This document shows, in pieces, positions 34,447-42,645 of a stretch of 42,645 bases of DNA. The stretch comes from Fragilaria crotonensis (lineage: Eukaryota > Bacillariophyta > Fragilariophyceae > Fragilariales > Fragilariaceae), in NCBI GenBank assembly GCA_022925895.1, contig JAKSYS010000545.1, forward strand, positions 1-42,645, given 5' to 3'. The translations under genes were made by a program, and so were the position numbers. The notes under the pieces are model-generated. The model had not been told where the DNA came from. It saw only the letters and a list, made by a program, of their open reading frames with translations, and searched no databases. Positions within the stretch are counted from its first letter, which is position 1, and every line of letters starts with the position of its first letter.

Positions 34447-34824
34447 AAGTTTGCAATTGTTTCCTTGCCTACTATGAGTGGTGGTGCTCTACTAGTAAGG
34501 TTATCTATGAGTATTAGCTAGCTGTCGTGTTGCTTGGAAAAGGAAATAAGAAAGACATGGTGCAACGGAGGTACTCGAGTACTCAAGTACAAGTACTTGT
34601 ACGCGGAGGTCGGAGTACAATACTCGAGCAATACGTGAAAATTTGAGTACTAGTACTTGTACAAGTATACGAAGTCCTGCATTCGGAGTACTGGGCACTC
34701 CATAATACAGTATTCGGAGTACGCGTCTTGGGACTTGACTTGCAGTAGATTGTCACGTGTGTACATTCTGTACGGGACCCTACGGTAACATCCTGCGTTA
34801 TTATATTTCCTAGTTACTCTCGTA

Positions 34825-34953
34825 GTAGTAGTAGAGAGTTTTCGAGTAGCCTTGGAGTATGGTGCAATACAGCTTCCGGAATGCGCTCGATACAGTGCAA
34901 CGATGCAGTCCTAACATGGAGTTCAAAGGTCTGCGCATACTTGAGTGTCAATT
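34825..34953. other. Host DNA right of the Crypton pair
   Basis: It begins with a GTAGTAGTAGTAG run that would join directly to the TACTCTAGTA left of copy 1 if both Cryptons were removed. No gene is seen. Confidence 0.5.
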
Positions 34954-35074
34954 TGTCATGCCACGTGTGCCATCGCTAGCCCGAGTTTCAACCAATCGTA
35001 TCAGCTGAGATTCAGTGAGAGGCGTAGAGCAGCGTACGGATGCGCGTGGATAAGAATGCTTTACCCCATCTCCC
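34954..35074 (+). promoter_or_regulatory. Promoter-associated repeat upstream of the UBC-like gene
   Basis: Second copy of the repeat at 23194-23305, in the same orientation relative to the downstream gene. The 24-base core is 34954-34977, and ACGGATGCGC and TACCCCATCTCCC are conserved near its 3' end. It lies 460-580 bp before the ATG at 35534. Confidence 0.65.
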
Positions 35075-35533
35075 TGACCGTCCTTCAGCAATAAGAAAGA
35101 ACAACACGTGTGTATGATAGCCATGGCAATATGTATGAACTAGGACAACGCACCGTTTACATACTCCGGTACCAGGCACCAGGTAAAATGTACTCGTACA
35201 ATGCGTACGATGCGCACGACGGGAACGATGCTTCGCAGGAGGCAGCCACGAAACAAAATTCAATTTTTTGGTGAAGGGAGATCGGAGTGCGCCTTTCAAT
35301 TACCCTTACAAGTACATAGTACCTTGGTAGTAGTACCTGGTACTAGTATGACATACCGTGGACGGCGTATGGGAGTATGCATACAAGTGCCCTGGTACTT
35401 GAGTACAAGTACTGGCAATACTTCATTTCAGAAAATGACGACGAAACATTGATGGGCATGCATTGCAAACGCAACATATCATCGCAATTCAAAAATCTAC
35501 CGGTAGACAAACACTGCTACGCACTACACAACA

Positions 35534-36224
35534 ATGAAGCGTCTCCATCATCACTGTAAAACGCCACCAACAACACCCGTGAATACACCACCAACGACGA
35601 CGACAAGTCGTTCAGAAGACTGTGACGATTTGCAATCGTCCTTGAAACGTGTTCGAATCTCCACGAGTCCCGGCGAATTACGACTCGATCGCGATTTACA
35701 ACAACTTGGATGGTCCTCATCGCACCGTCATTTGACCAATGATATTGTTGTGAATCGTAGTCACGCACTGGGGATTGTTGTGCACGTGGCGGGGACCGTT
35801 CGAATCCAATTGGATTTTTCACGTCTCTATCCGCATTCAGGACCGATGATTGCCAAAATGGATGGTGCGACAGCAGCTACTGTAGCAAAACTGGCAGGAA
35901 TTGAGTGGTCTCCCATAATGACGTTGGGAGATTATCTCAGCGCGCTCTTGCAACAACTATCGGAGACGACGCATATGGCCATCGATGCGATTGATGCCCC
36001 CTTGAAATATCAAACACTCTTTTCCGAGAATCGATTCGATGTGGGATATAGACGTCCATCGACGACGACGACGCGATCATCGACAGCAACAGACTCGTCA
36101 TCTTCCCGTGTGTCTATCTCAACCATGGAGTGCTAATCAACGTGGATCTGGATCGAGTGAACACAATGTCTCTATCCCGGAATGGGTGTTGTAAATTCTG
36201 TAACATGCAGGCATTCCGGTGAGC
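35534..36224 (+). CDS. UBC/RWD-fold-like protein without a catalytic cysteine (one frameshift)
   Basis: Not assigned to a named family. After a Thr/Pro-rich N-terminus (CKTPPTTPVNTPPTTTTSRS), a domain of about 120 residues begins SLKRVRISTSPGELRLDRDL. It continues with a strand ending LDFSRLYPHSGPMIAKM and then WSPIMTLGDYLSALLQQL. The order YP..P followed by WSP and a helix is that of E2 ubiquitin-conjugating and RWD folds, but no Cys stands before the WSP. A UEV-like or RWD role would therefore be a binding one, not catalysis. Near 36050 the frame shifts into TSIDDDDAIIDSNRLVIFPC and NHGVLINVDLDRVNTMSL, which is more protein-like than the Ser/Thr run of the unshifted frame and stops at 36224. 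Fold assignment is an inference from a short pattern. Confidence 0.55.
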
Positions 36225-36633
36225 GAACAACCACAATGGGAATCTTTGAAGAAACCACAAAAACGTTCCTTTATACTCGAAATAGACCATACTGAGTTGC
36301 TGCAAGAAAAGAATTACAAGGACGAGGTACGCCCCAATCATATGCGCCATATCCTCAATTCTCCATTCCATCGTTACGAACGGGCCATTGATCGTCCCGG
36401 AAGTGACGAGGACCCGAAGTTTTGCGGAGTGTGCTTGCAGCACACGATGAGGATCTTCCGTATCGGAGATCCCCGAGTGAATCGTTTCTCAAGTTTGAAA
36501 AAAATCACGCTGAGTCTGGTGACGAAAATGTCCACGCTAGGTTTGGAATTTTTAGTACTTGTTTTGTTACGTTTTGCGTCCTCTCATTGTGATTTGTATC
36601 GTTTTGAAGGAGTCCAAAGTGCGTCTTGCCAAG
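36225..36633 (+). other. Short spacer or 5' leader with an open frame
   Basis: An open plus-strand frame starting at 36219 contains SLKKPQKRSFILEIDHTEL and SDEDPKFCGVCLQHTMRIF. It is moderately protein-like but has no recognisable domain and no clear link to either neighbour. It may be an upstream exon of the membrane protein gene or chance. Confidence 0.3.
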
Positions 36634-38399
36634 ATGATTGTAAAGGCTGTTGGAGTGATTTTGGTGGCGTTGGTAGCTCCGACGAGGAGTGCAACAACGT
36701 CCATATGGAATCATGGGACCGCACGCGGACTTGAACTATGTCCTATTGGAAGCTACGCTTTGAGTGACGAGGAATGCTCACTCTGTCCTCCTGGATATTA
36801 TCAAGACGAACCTGGTCAAATGTCATGTATGGCATGCAATGCAACCCTGTTTCACGGATACGGAGCAAATTCTGGCGTAGATGTTGCCTCTGGAAAGCCA
36901 CTCTGTGGTGTGTTGGAATATGTCTCATCCCCGACTACTTTATCATTCAGCGCCCCCACGGCACCCTCGAGTTTGATACAGCAACAGCCTCCTGAACCAG
37001 CTTTAGGTGCACTTCAAGAGGCTGGCAATGGATCACGCACTCCGTCATTATCGACCCATGATTCGGTCATTGTTCCATCAAATTCTCCTTCAACGTCGGC
37101 CGTTCCATCGCCACGAAGATCGGTGATGCCTTCTGCCACGCCGTCGATTGGTCTCAACAATGCAGCTGCGTTTGACACTGTGTGCGTCAACAGCACCGTC
37201 GCTATGCACGGTACCTGCATAGAGTGCCCCATCAGCACGCATTGGACCTTGGTGTTGGCCTACTGTCTAATGATTTTGGCTCTAGTCTTATTGTTTCGCC
37301 TTGGTTGCTCAGCATTTTTCTTTTGCAGCCTGGACTTTTTCCAGACCTGCGGACTCTTGAGTTTGGTGCGCAATGTGACGTGGCTTCGTCCACTGTGTCC
37401 TGTCTTGCGTCAACTTGAGTATTGGGCTGCCCTGGATTGGTTGGGCGTCTTTCCATGCATTACGAGCTCAATTCAAGGCAGTCGCTTGGTGTTGATCGCA
37501 TTGCCTTTTCTCGTTGCCACTGTCCCACTTGACATTTGTCAGTTGGTGGCATCCATGGGAATCTGCTGTAAATCTATCATACTGCCCAAGAGTGGATCCA
37601 CCGATTTATCTACCAATGGTCAATTCTCCTTTTGCTACTTACGCTGCAGTCTGTTGCAGTAACTACAGCAGAAGCGGTCTTGTGTCAGGGTGTTGACGGA
37701 GGCGTATTCTGCCGAAGCAGTCAAAGTTGGTTTGACCGTGCTGTTCCTTACGTATCAGTCCTGATGGGAGTCTTCCACGTGGGATGGTTATTAACCATCA
37801 TCTGGCGTAAACGTAATGTCACAATCAGTGTGATTCAACGCGTTTTTCGCCATTGGCTGTGGCCCGTTGACTTTGTCATTCGCAAAGTGGTAATTGTGGT
37901 GATTGCGTTCGTGTGGGAGGGTAGCAAAGCTGTTCACCTCATCGTGGCCATCACTGTTGCATGTGGTCTCATCCATCTCGTTTTGCGGCCGTACGGAGAT
38001 GACCATCGCCCAGGACGTACCAAAAGTTTGGTCAGTATCTGTTTTATGGCGTGTCTCCTTTTTCTCAGTCTCATTCAAGCTCTTCAGGATCGTCACGAGA
38101 GTTCGTCGAATGAGCAAGATATCGTCTCTTTGGTATTGGGAAGTATTGTGTTGGCACTCATGTTTGGTCCATTTTTCCTTGGTCTACTGTGGTACTTGAC
38201 GAGACGACCATTGGTCAAGGTGAATGCTGCGTCTGGCAGTGAAGGCGTAGCTGCCAAAAATGATGCGGACTCCGAAAAGTCTGAATCCAACCAGCAGGAT
38301 GAAAAACCAAGGGTATTTGACGACGAAGTCTACGCTGAGATTTATAAGTTGGAAGAACAAGGTAACAAGGTCGACGTCGAGAGGGGTAAATCAGAATAG
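36634..38399 (+). CDS. Cysteine-rich (ephrin-receptor/TNFR-like) polytopic membrane protein (one frameshift)
   Basis: The start at 36634 gives a signal peptide (MIVKAVGVILVALVAPTRSA). Next is one small cysteine-rich module, CPIGSYALSDEECSLCPPGY followed by CMACNAT, spaced as in ephrin-receptor-like or TNFR-type repeats. A Ser/Pro-rich linker of about 100 residues leads to about eight hydrophobic helices, including LVLAYCLMILALVLLF, LVLIALPFLVATV, VVIVVIAFVW, LIVAITVACGLIHLVL and IVLALMFGPFFLGLLW. The tail is charged and cytosolic (DDEVYAEIYKLEEQGNK). The frame shifts once near 37640 between two membrane segments. Proteins with this plan are common in stramenopiles and may be surface receptors or channels; no ligand or activity can be named. 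Confidence 0.65.
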
Positions 38400-38653
38400 T
38401 AAAAATGTAAATCAGGTTGGTTATCATGAATTCGGTCTTATGTTTCCATCCAAGATGCGAACAAAAAGTTCGAATCTGGGCATGCCTCAGTGCTGGATGC
38501 GTTTCGTTGCAAGATAAACCAACATTTCCAATCACGTCATCGCCTAATGTCGCAATCCGAAGTACTGCACTGGGACTGGACGATGGTGAAAGGGGGGTTA
38601 ACAAAGGTACTTTTGCCCTTGTACAGTGTAAAGCTGTTGGTTTCGTCGTGCTG

Positions 38654-40533
38654 TTATTGCAAATTGTGTTCTACCGACTCAAGCTCGGCCCTCCACTCCA
38701 TCTCCCTAGCTACCTTGGACGCCTGCTCTTCGTTGAATTCAAAGTCACTATCTTGTTGCTTTCGTTCAAGCAATCGGTCAATGGCCTTGAGATTCTTCAA
38801 AAGTTTCTTCCGCCGTTTCTTGGCTTCACGCAATGCGTCCTCGTCCGTAATGGATGTGGTTGATGTTGCGGCTCCCGCAGCAGCATCTTCTGCGACCGGC
38901 GGCATTACCAGGTGTGTTGTGGTCAATGGTGGTGGATTGGGTGCTAAATTTCGTACCAGCATAATTAGTCGTTGGGCCTCTTCCAGTTCCCAGTCCGTAG
39001 CGAATTCAGGATCTTCGTAATCGTCCTCCTCAAAGTCAATGGCATCAGCCTCGATGATGAATTCTGTCTTTCCTTGGACTTTTGTGCTAGGAGGAGACGC
39101 AAATTGAACCTTTTCCGTCGCTTCCACTTGATCAGGGAAATAGCCATCCTCGATATCAATATCAAAGTCATCATCATCCTCATCGATATAATAGCTGTCG
39201 TCTTCGTAGACGCCTAACTGAGGTGAAGGACTTTGGATGAAATCAGCGAGTTCCAACTGATCTCGTTCCAACGAGTCCTCAACCTCAACGACATCATCAG
39301 TCGCCTCAGCCTTTGACTTTTTCTCCAATTTGGCCTTTAATTGACCACATCCAGCATTGATATCAATGCCCCGCCGGACTCGAGGAGTACAGGCGATTCC
39401 AAAGTCATCTACCAAAGTCGAGCAAAACTCATTGACACGTGTTCGTCCTGATGGCGATCCACCAAACCACCAGTCGGGTTGAGCGGAATGACATTGACAT
39501 GAACCATGTCTCGTCGAATTCCGAATCGCTTCACCAGATTTCCCAGTTGTTTGGCCGTGGCAGGATCGTCATTTTGATCTTCAATCAAGGCCCATTCCAG
39601 GGTAATGCGACGATTCGTTGTATCAATGTATTCTTTTAAAGTAAGCATGAGCTCATCCAATCCTCCGTACCGCGCATTGGCCGGCAAAAGTTTAGTCCGT
39701 TCTTGATCCGACGCACAATGCAAACTGACTGCGAGTCGAATTTGTGGCATTTCTGGATCCGAAAATAGCTTTCGAATGTTCGGAATAACACCCACCGTAG
39801 AAACAGTTATCTTCCTGGCTCCGATTCCCAAATCCTGTGTGATTCGATTGATTGCCGTCCGAACATTTCGATAGTTTGCCAGTGGCTCTCCCATACCCAT
39901 AAATACAACATTACTAACTCTTGCCGCCTCACCTTGGTCTCGTCGTAATTCCGCATCAAACCTCGCCACTTGTTCAAGAATTTCGTCGGGGGTCAATTGT
40001 CGTGCGAATCCCATTTGTCCCGTGGCACAAAAGACACATCCCATGGCACAACCAGCCTGTGAGGAGATGCACGCCGTGTAGCGACCGTCGCGGTAGGGCA
40101 TGAGGACGGACTCGATCAATTGTCCATCCCAAAGACGATACGCACGCTTCCGTGTGCCGTCTTTGGATATAAGTTCAGTATCTAATATAAGTGAGCCGCC
40201 TTTGGTGTATTTTTGTAGATGCTCCTTGAGGGGTTGGGGGAGATTGGTCATGTCGTCAATGGATGTGACGCCGTCCCGAATCCATTTCCAGACTTGTTCA
40301 GATCTGTACTTTGGGAATCCCCAGGATACAATGTGTTGTTGGAGCTCTTCTCGTTCAATCGTCAAGAGATTAATGAGTTTCAAGTCAGAGGGAGCGGTAT
40401 CCATGGAAGCAAAGAGTCGAGGAGCTGTTCTTCGAAGAATTGATGGTCGGTACACCTGTGGTAGAGGGGCCAAGCTCCGAACGGTGACAATTTTAGATAA
40501 CAAAAACATGATGGCGATGCTCGTGAAGTTCAT
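38654..40533 (-). CDS. rlmN: RlmN-type radical SAM 23S rRNA/tRNA methyltransferase with acidic C-terminal extension (one frameshift)
   Basis: RlmN methylates C2 of adenine in rRNA and some tRNAs. The N-terminus (MNFTSIAIMFLLSKIVTVRS, then RRTAPRLFASM) looks like an organelle-targeting presequence. The radical SAM cluster motif CAMGCVFC has Cys at residues 162, 166 and 169, with a conserved Cys at 155. Next come FMGMGEPLANY, SLHCASDQERTKLLPAN and, after a frameshift, GIDINAGCGQL with the methyl-carrying Cys. The shift comes from a T-run one base short (AAA at 39464-39466 on the plus strand). Bacterial RlmN ends about here; this protein runs on for about 215 residues. The extension is very acidic (YIDEDDDDFDIDIEDGYF) and ends in a basic-amphipathic helix segment (KKRRKKLLKNLKAIDRLLER to EMEWRAELESVE). 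Confidence 0.9.
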
Positions 40534-41249
40534 GCTCTTCAGATAACAGGACGTGTCGAAGCTTCCAACTGGTGCAGTAGAAGAGCGATGAGAACAGAAC
40601 AGTCCAGGAGCTGCTTTCGTTTTTTATTGCAACGGCGACGTCTGTTCTTCCGATGGATGGGGTTTGTTCTGCTTTTCTGTCGTTTCGTTGACGAGACTCC
40701 TTGATCGATGGCTGTGAAGCGAGTACTAGTAGTAGTAGTAGACAGTACTTAGATTCACAGTCTACACTCTACCGGTAGTAGTCTACACCGTGGACAGTAC
40801 TTGGTACATGAGTACCAGGTACAGTACGTAGTACCAGTAAAGACCTCATGGTCAAGCAATATAAGTAAATGACGCAAAGCTAATAGCATCAAGTATTGGT
40901 ACATTGGTACAGACCTGGAGTCCTATAGTCCAAAACGACCATGAGAATCATGCATTACACATCGCTTTGGTTTTTCATGATCTTATATCGTAAATGGCGC
41001 ACTGTAAGTATGGTTGACAGCCTGATGGCAAGCCAGAAAATTCTGGGCTCCACTTTCCATCATAGTGGGAAACTTGGAGTGTGTAATTTTCGTCCTTCGA
41101 TAATTTTCACGAAAACTGAACTCCGTGTAGCCTACATCATACATGCAGTCTGCTCTCTACAACACCTGGAGCTAGCAGCTTATTTGATCGAAAGCATGTC
41201 AAGAAGATGACGAAGTACGATTAAGGTACGGAGGACTGTTTAAGACACC
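40534..41249. other. Upstream region of rlmN and GTAC-rich spacer
   Basis: Contains (TAG)5 near 40725 and repeated GTACCAGGTAC-type words at 40790-40840. No gene is supported. Confidence 0.5.
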
Positions 41250-41806
41250 ATGCATGTAAACCAGAATACCTGGTACCAGTACTCAAATTGGCCATTTCTC
41301 GAACATGACATCCTCAATCCCTACCAGTTCTCCGCCGCGACCCTGGGGCAGAAGGAGTATGTATTAGGTATGTAGCGCCGAACTTTTACCATTTATTAAT
41401 TTCTTAGCGAACTCAAGCTCATGAATTGTCGACCCATAATGTAACAACGTTGTAGAGGAATGTCAACGTGTAGGCATAGGACTGGAATTCGACTTTCAAG
41501 CACTCCCTTTCAATCTCTTTCGTGAGGAGATGGTAGGCCACATGCTTCACATGAAGGAGAAGACGACAGCTCGTATGATGGCGACGCTTATCGCGATGTC
41601 CCAGTTCCAATCACGTACTTCGATGTGCGTGTGATGTGGATGACCACACACAGACAGACAGGAACCAGGTCGGGCAATCGTATGCGGATGCCATGCGAAC
41701 CTTGAAGAAGTATTCTCCTGAAAGTGTTGCATTGCCAACAATTGCCGTCGCTTCGATGATGCATCACCTCTGCAACAACCTTGTTCAATGTCATCATTCG
41801 AGGTGA
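41250..41806 (+). CDS. Possible small split gene of unknown function
   Basis: The ATG at 41250 opens MHVNQNTWYQYSNWPFLEHD and continues DILNPYQFSAATLGQKEY. A GT-AG interval at 41361-41407 (47 bases, short for an intron) would join it to RTQAHELSTHNVTTL. After a one-base shift it reads VEECQRVGIGLEFDFQALPF and EEMVGHMLHMKEKTTARMMA. After a further shift near 41630 it reads VGQSYADAMRTLKKYSPESV and stops at 41806. The text is protein-like and the parts share strand and order, but no family is recognised and the breaks make it uncertain. Confidence 0.3.
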
Positions 41807-41852
41807 TCCCGCCCTCGAATCCGAATCGTGCCTTCCGTCTGTGGTACTACGA

Positions 41853-41952
41853 CCTGTACTGGATTAAAAGAGAGATATAAGAAGTACCCTTAAAAGAACC
41901 GGAACCTACTACGAATGAGCCACAAGTGCTCTCTCTTTTAATCCAGTACAGG
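41853..41952. repeat. Hairpin with 23-bp perfect arms, possibly a small MITE
   Basis: Arm 41853-41875 begins CCTGTACTGGATTAAAAG, and its exact reverse complement occupies 41930-41952. The 54-base loop has no coding sense. Flanking text is ACTACGA on the left and TACGTAT on the right, so a TACG-like duplication is possible but not exact. Confidence 0.85.
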
Positions 41953-42645
41953 TACGTATAGTAGTATGCATAAATGTGTAGTTTAAAGTTGTTCGTATGC
42001 ATATATCATATATGATATCTATATAAATGCTTGTAGTGTCCGTAGTCTGAAGTCTGAAGAATGATTGTCGTCTGTCGTCTGGATTTATCCGGAATCCGGA
42101 ATCATACGACAGATGCTCTGCGATACGATCTTAATAAGGATTTCGAGCTGGTACGATACTGGGTATTGCCAGTTTGCCAGTATGCGTTTTTACTTCGTTA
42201 AATGTACGTATGTACTGTACATAACCAGTGCGGATACCCACTCTCACGAACGTCTGGAATCACGGACGAGCCTCTTAAGTCGTTTTACGGTCATATGACC
42301 CATCGCGCGTGCAGCGTTCTCGTTGTCATACGCGGCATCATTGGACATTCGGAAACGCGCCTCTTCCTGGTAATCTCCACTCTGAAAAAACGTAGGCACG
42401 TTTATTTTTCACGCTGCCGCGACACTCGTCATAAACTGCTCGAGCCATCTCGACGTTTTTGGAAGTACAGTAACGACATTACTATTTTCATAATGTCCCG
42501 CAACGTCACTGACGATGGTTCTGCGACAGGAAAGCCCTTTCACGAGTCATTTTGTTCCATCGACGATTAGAGTGTGGGATGTCGTAATGGATGTTACGCG
42601 TGTATCGGCATCTCACATTGATGAAAGTACATATAGAACTATGCA
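41953..42645. other. Right end of window, no confirmed gene
   Basis: A 16-bp palindrome ATATCATATATGATAT lies at 42003-42018, close to TATATAAATG. An open plus-strand frame from 42202 ends at 42570 with MSRNVTDDGSATGKPFHESF near its end, but there is no domain and the support is weak. Confidence 0.35.

Larger units (their letters stand above)
31720..34824 (+). mobile_element. Crypton transposon, copy 2 of a head-to-tail pair
   Basis: Repeats the whole of copy 1 in the same orientation. It ends at 34824 with TAGTTACTCTCGTA, the same text that joins the two copies, followed by a (GTA) run of host DNA. It is about 25 bases longer than copy 1, mainly through one-base differences plus one extra CGAGTACT-like word near 34577. 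Confidence 0.8.

Noticed and set aside
28643-34824. Reading the 3-kb pair as long terminal repeats of one large retroelement
   Set aside because: The second copy follows the first with no internal region between them, and each carries its own recombinase gene.
38460-38500. GTTCGAATCTGGG, resembling a tRNA B box
   Set aside because: No matching A box at the right distance and no acceptor stem could be paired.

Overview
The window looks like nuclear DNA of a diatom (stramenopile alga). The evidence is eukaryotic gene content (EFL1, a METH fragment, a Golgi-type sulfotransferase), short GT-AG introns, a CoDi-style Ty1/copia retrotransposon with the ELDSHADT protease motif, and Crypton tyrosine recombinases with a GCR1_C-like tail. 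Intergenic DNA is very rich in GTAC, TAGTAC and (TAG)n. Species cannot be named from this window.

Layout. 1-3.8 kb: a minus-strand membrane-anchored sulfotransferase (cut by the window start) and a secreted or type I membrane protein. 4-8 kb: tandem repeats, a broken METH (cobalamin methionine synthase) fragment, and a 1.86 kb unit with terminal inverted repeats that touches the METH fragment on one side and a truncated retroelement on the other. 7.9-10.9 kb: the gag-like part of that retroelement. 11.2-18.2 kb: degenerate repeats, then a complete copia element with LTRs, primer site and target duplication. 19.7-23 kb: EFL1, a GTPase of 60S ribosome maturation. 23.9-25.5 kb: an unrecognised three-exon gene. 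25.9-27.5 kb: inverted arrays of a 10-bp repeat and an intron-bearing DDE transposase. 28.6-34.8 kb: two head-to-tail, almost identical Crypton copies. 35.5-40.5 kb: a UBC/RWD-like protein, a cysteine-rich polytopic membrane protein, and RlmN with an unusual acidic, ribosome-binding-like C-terminal extension. 40.5-42.6 kb: mostly noncoding, with one possible small split gene and a 23-bp-stem hairpin.

Nearly every gene is broken by one or more single-base frameshifts, many in homopolymers. The two Crypton copies differ from each other almost only by such indels. I therefore read most frameshifts (rlmN, EFL1, the membrane proteins, copia pol) as uncorrected long-read errors. The METH fragment is different: it has longer indels and truncated ends and looks truly dead.

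The most interesting items are the tandem Crypton pair with a repeated 10-bp junction, a ~115 bp repeat placed in the same orientation upstream of both EFL1 and the UBC-like gene, the RlmN tail resembling eIF2A/PYM C-termini, and the TIR unit bounded by fragments of two unrelated genes.
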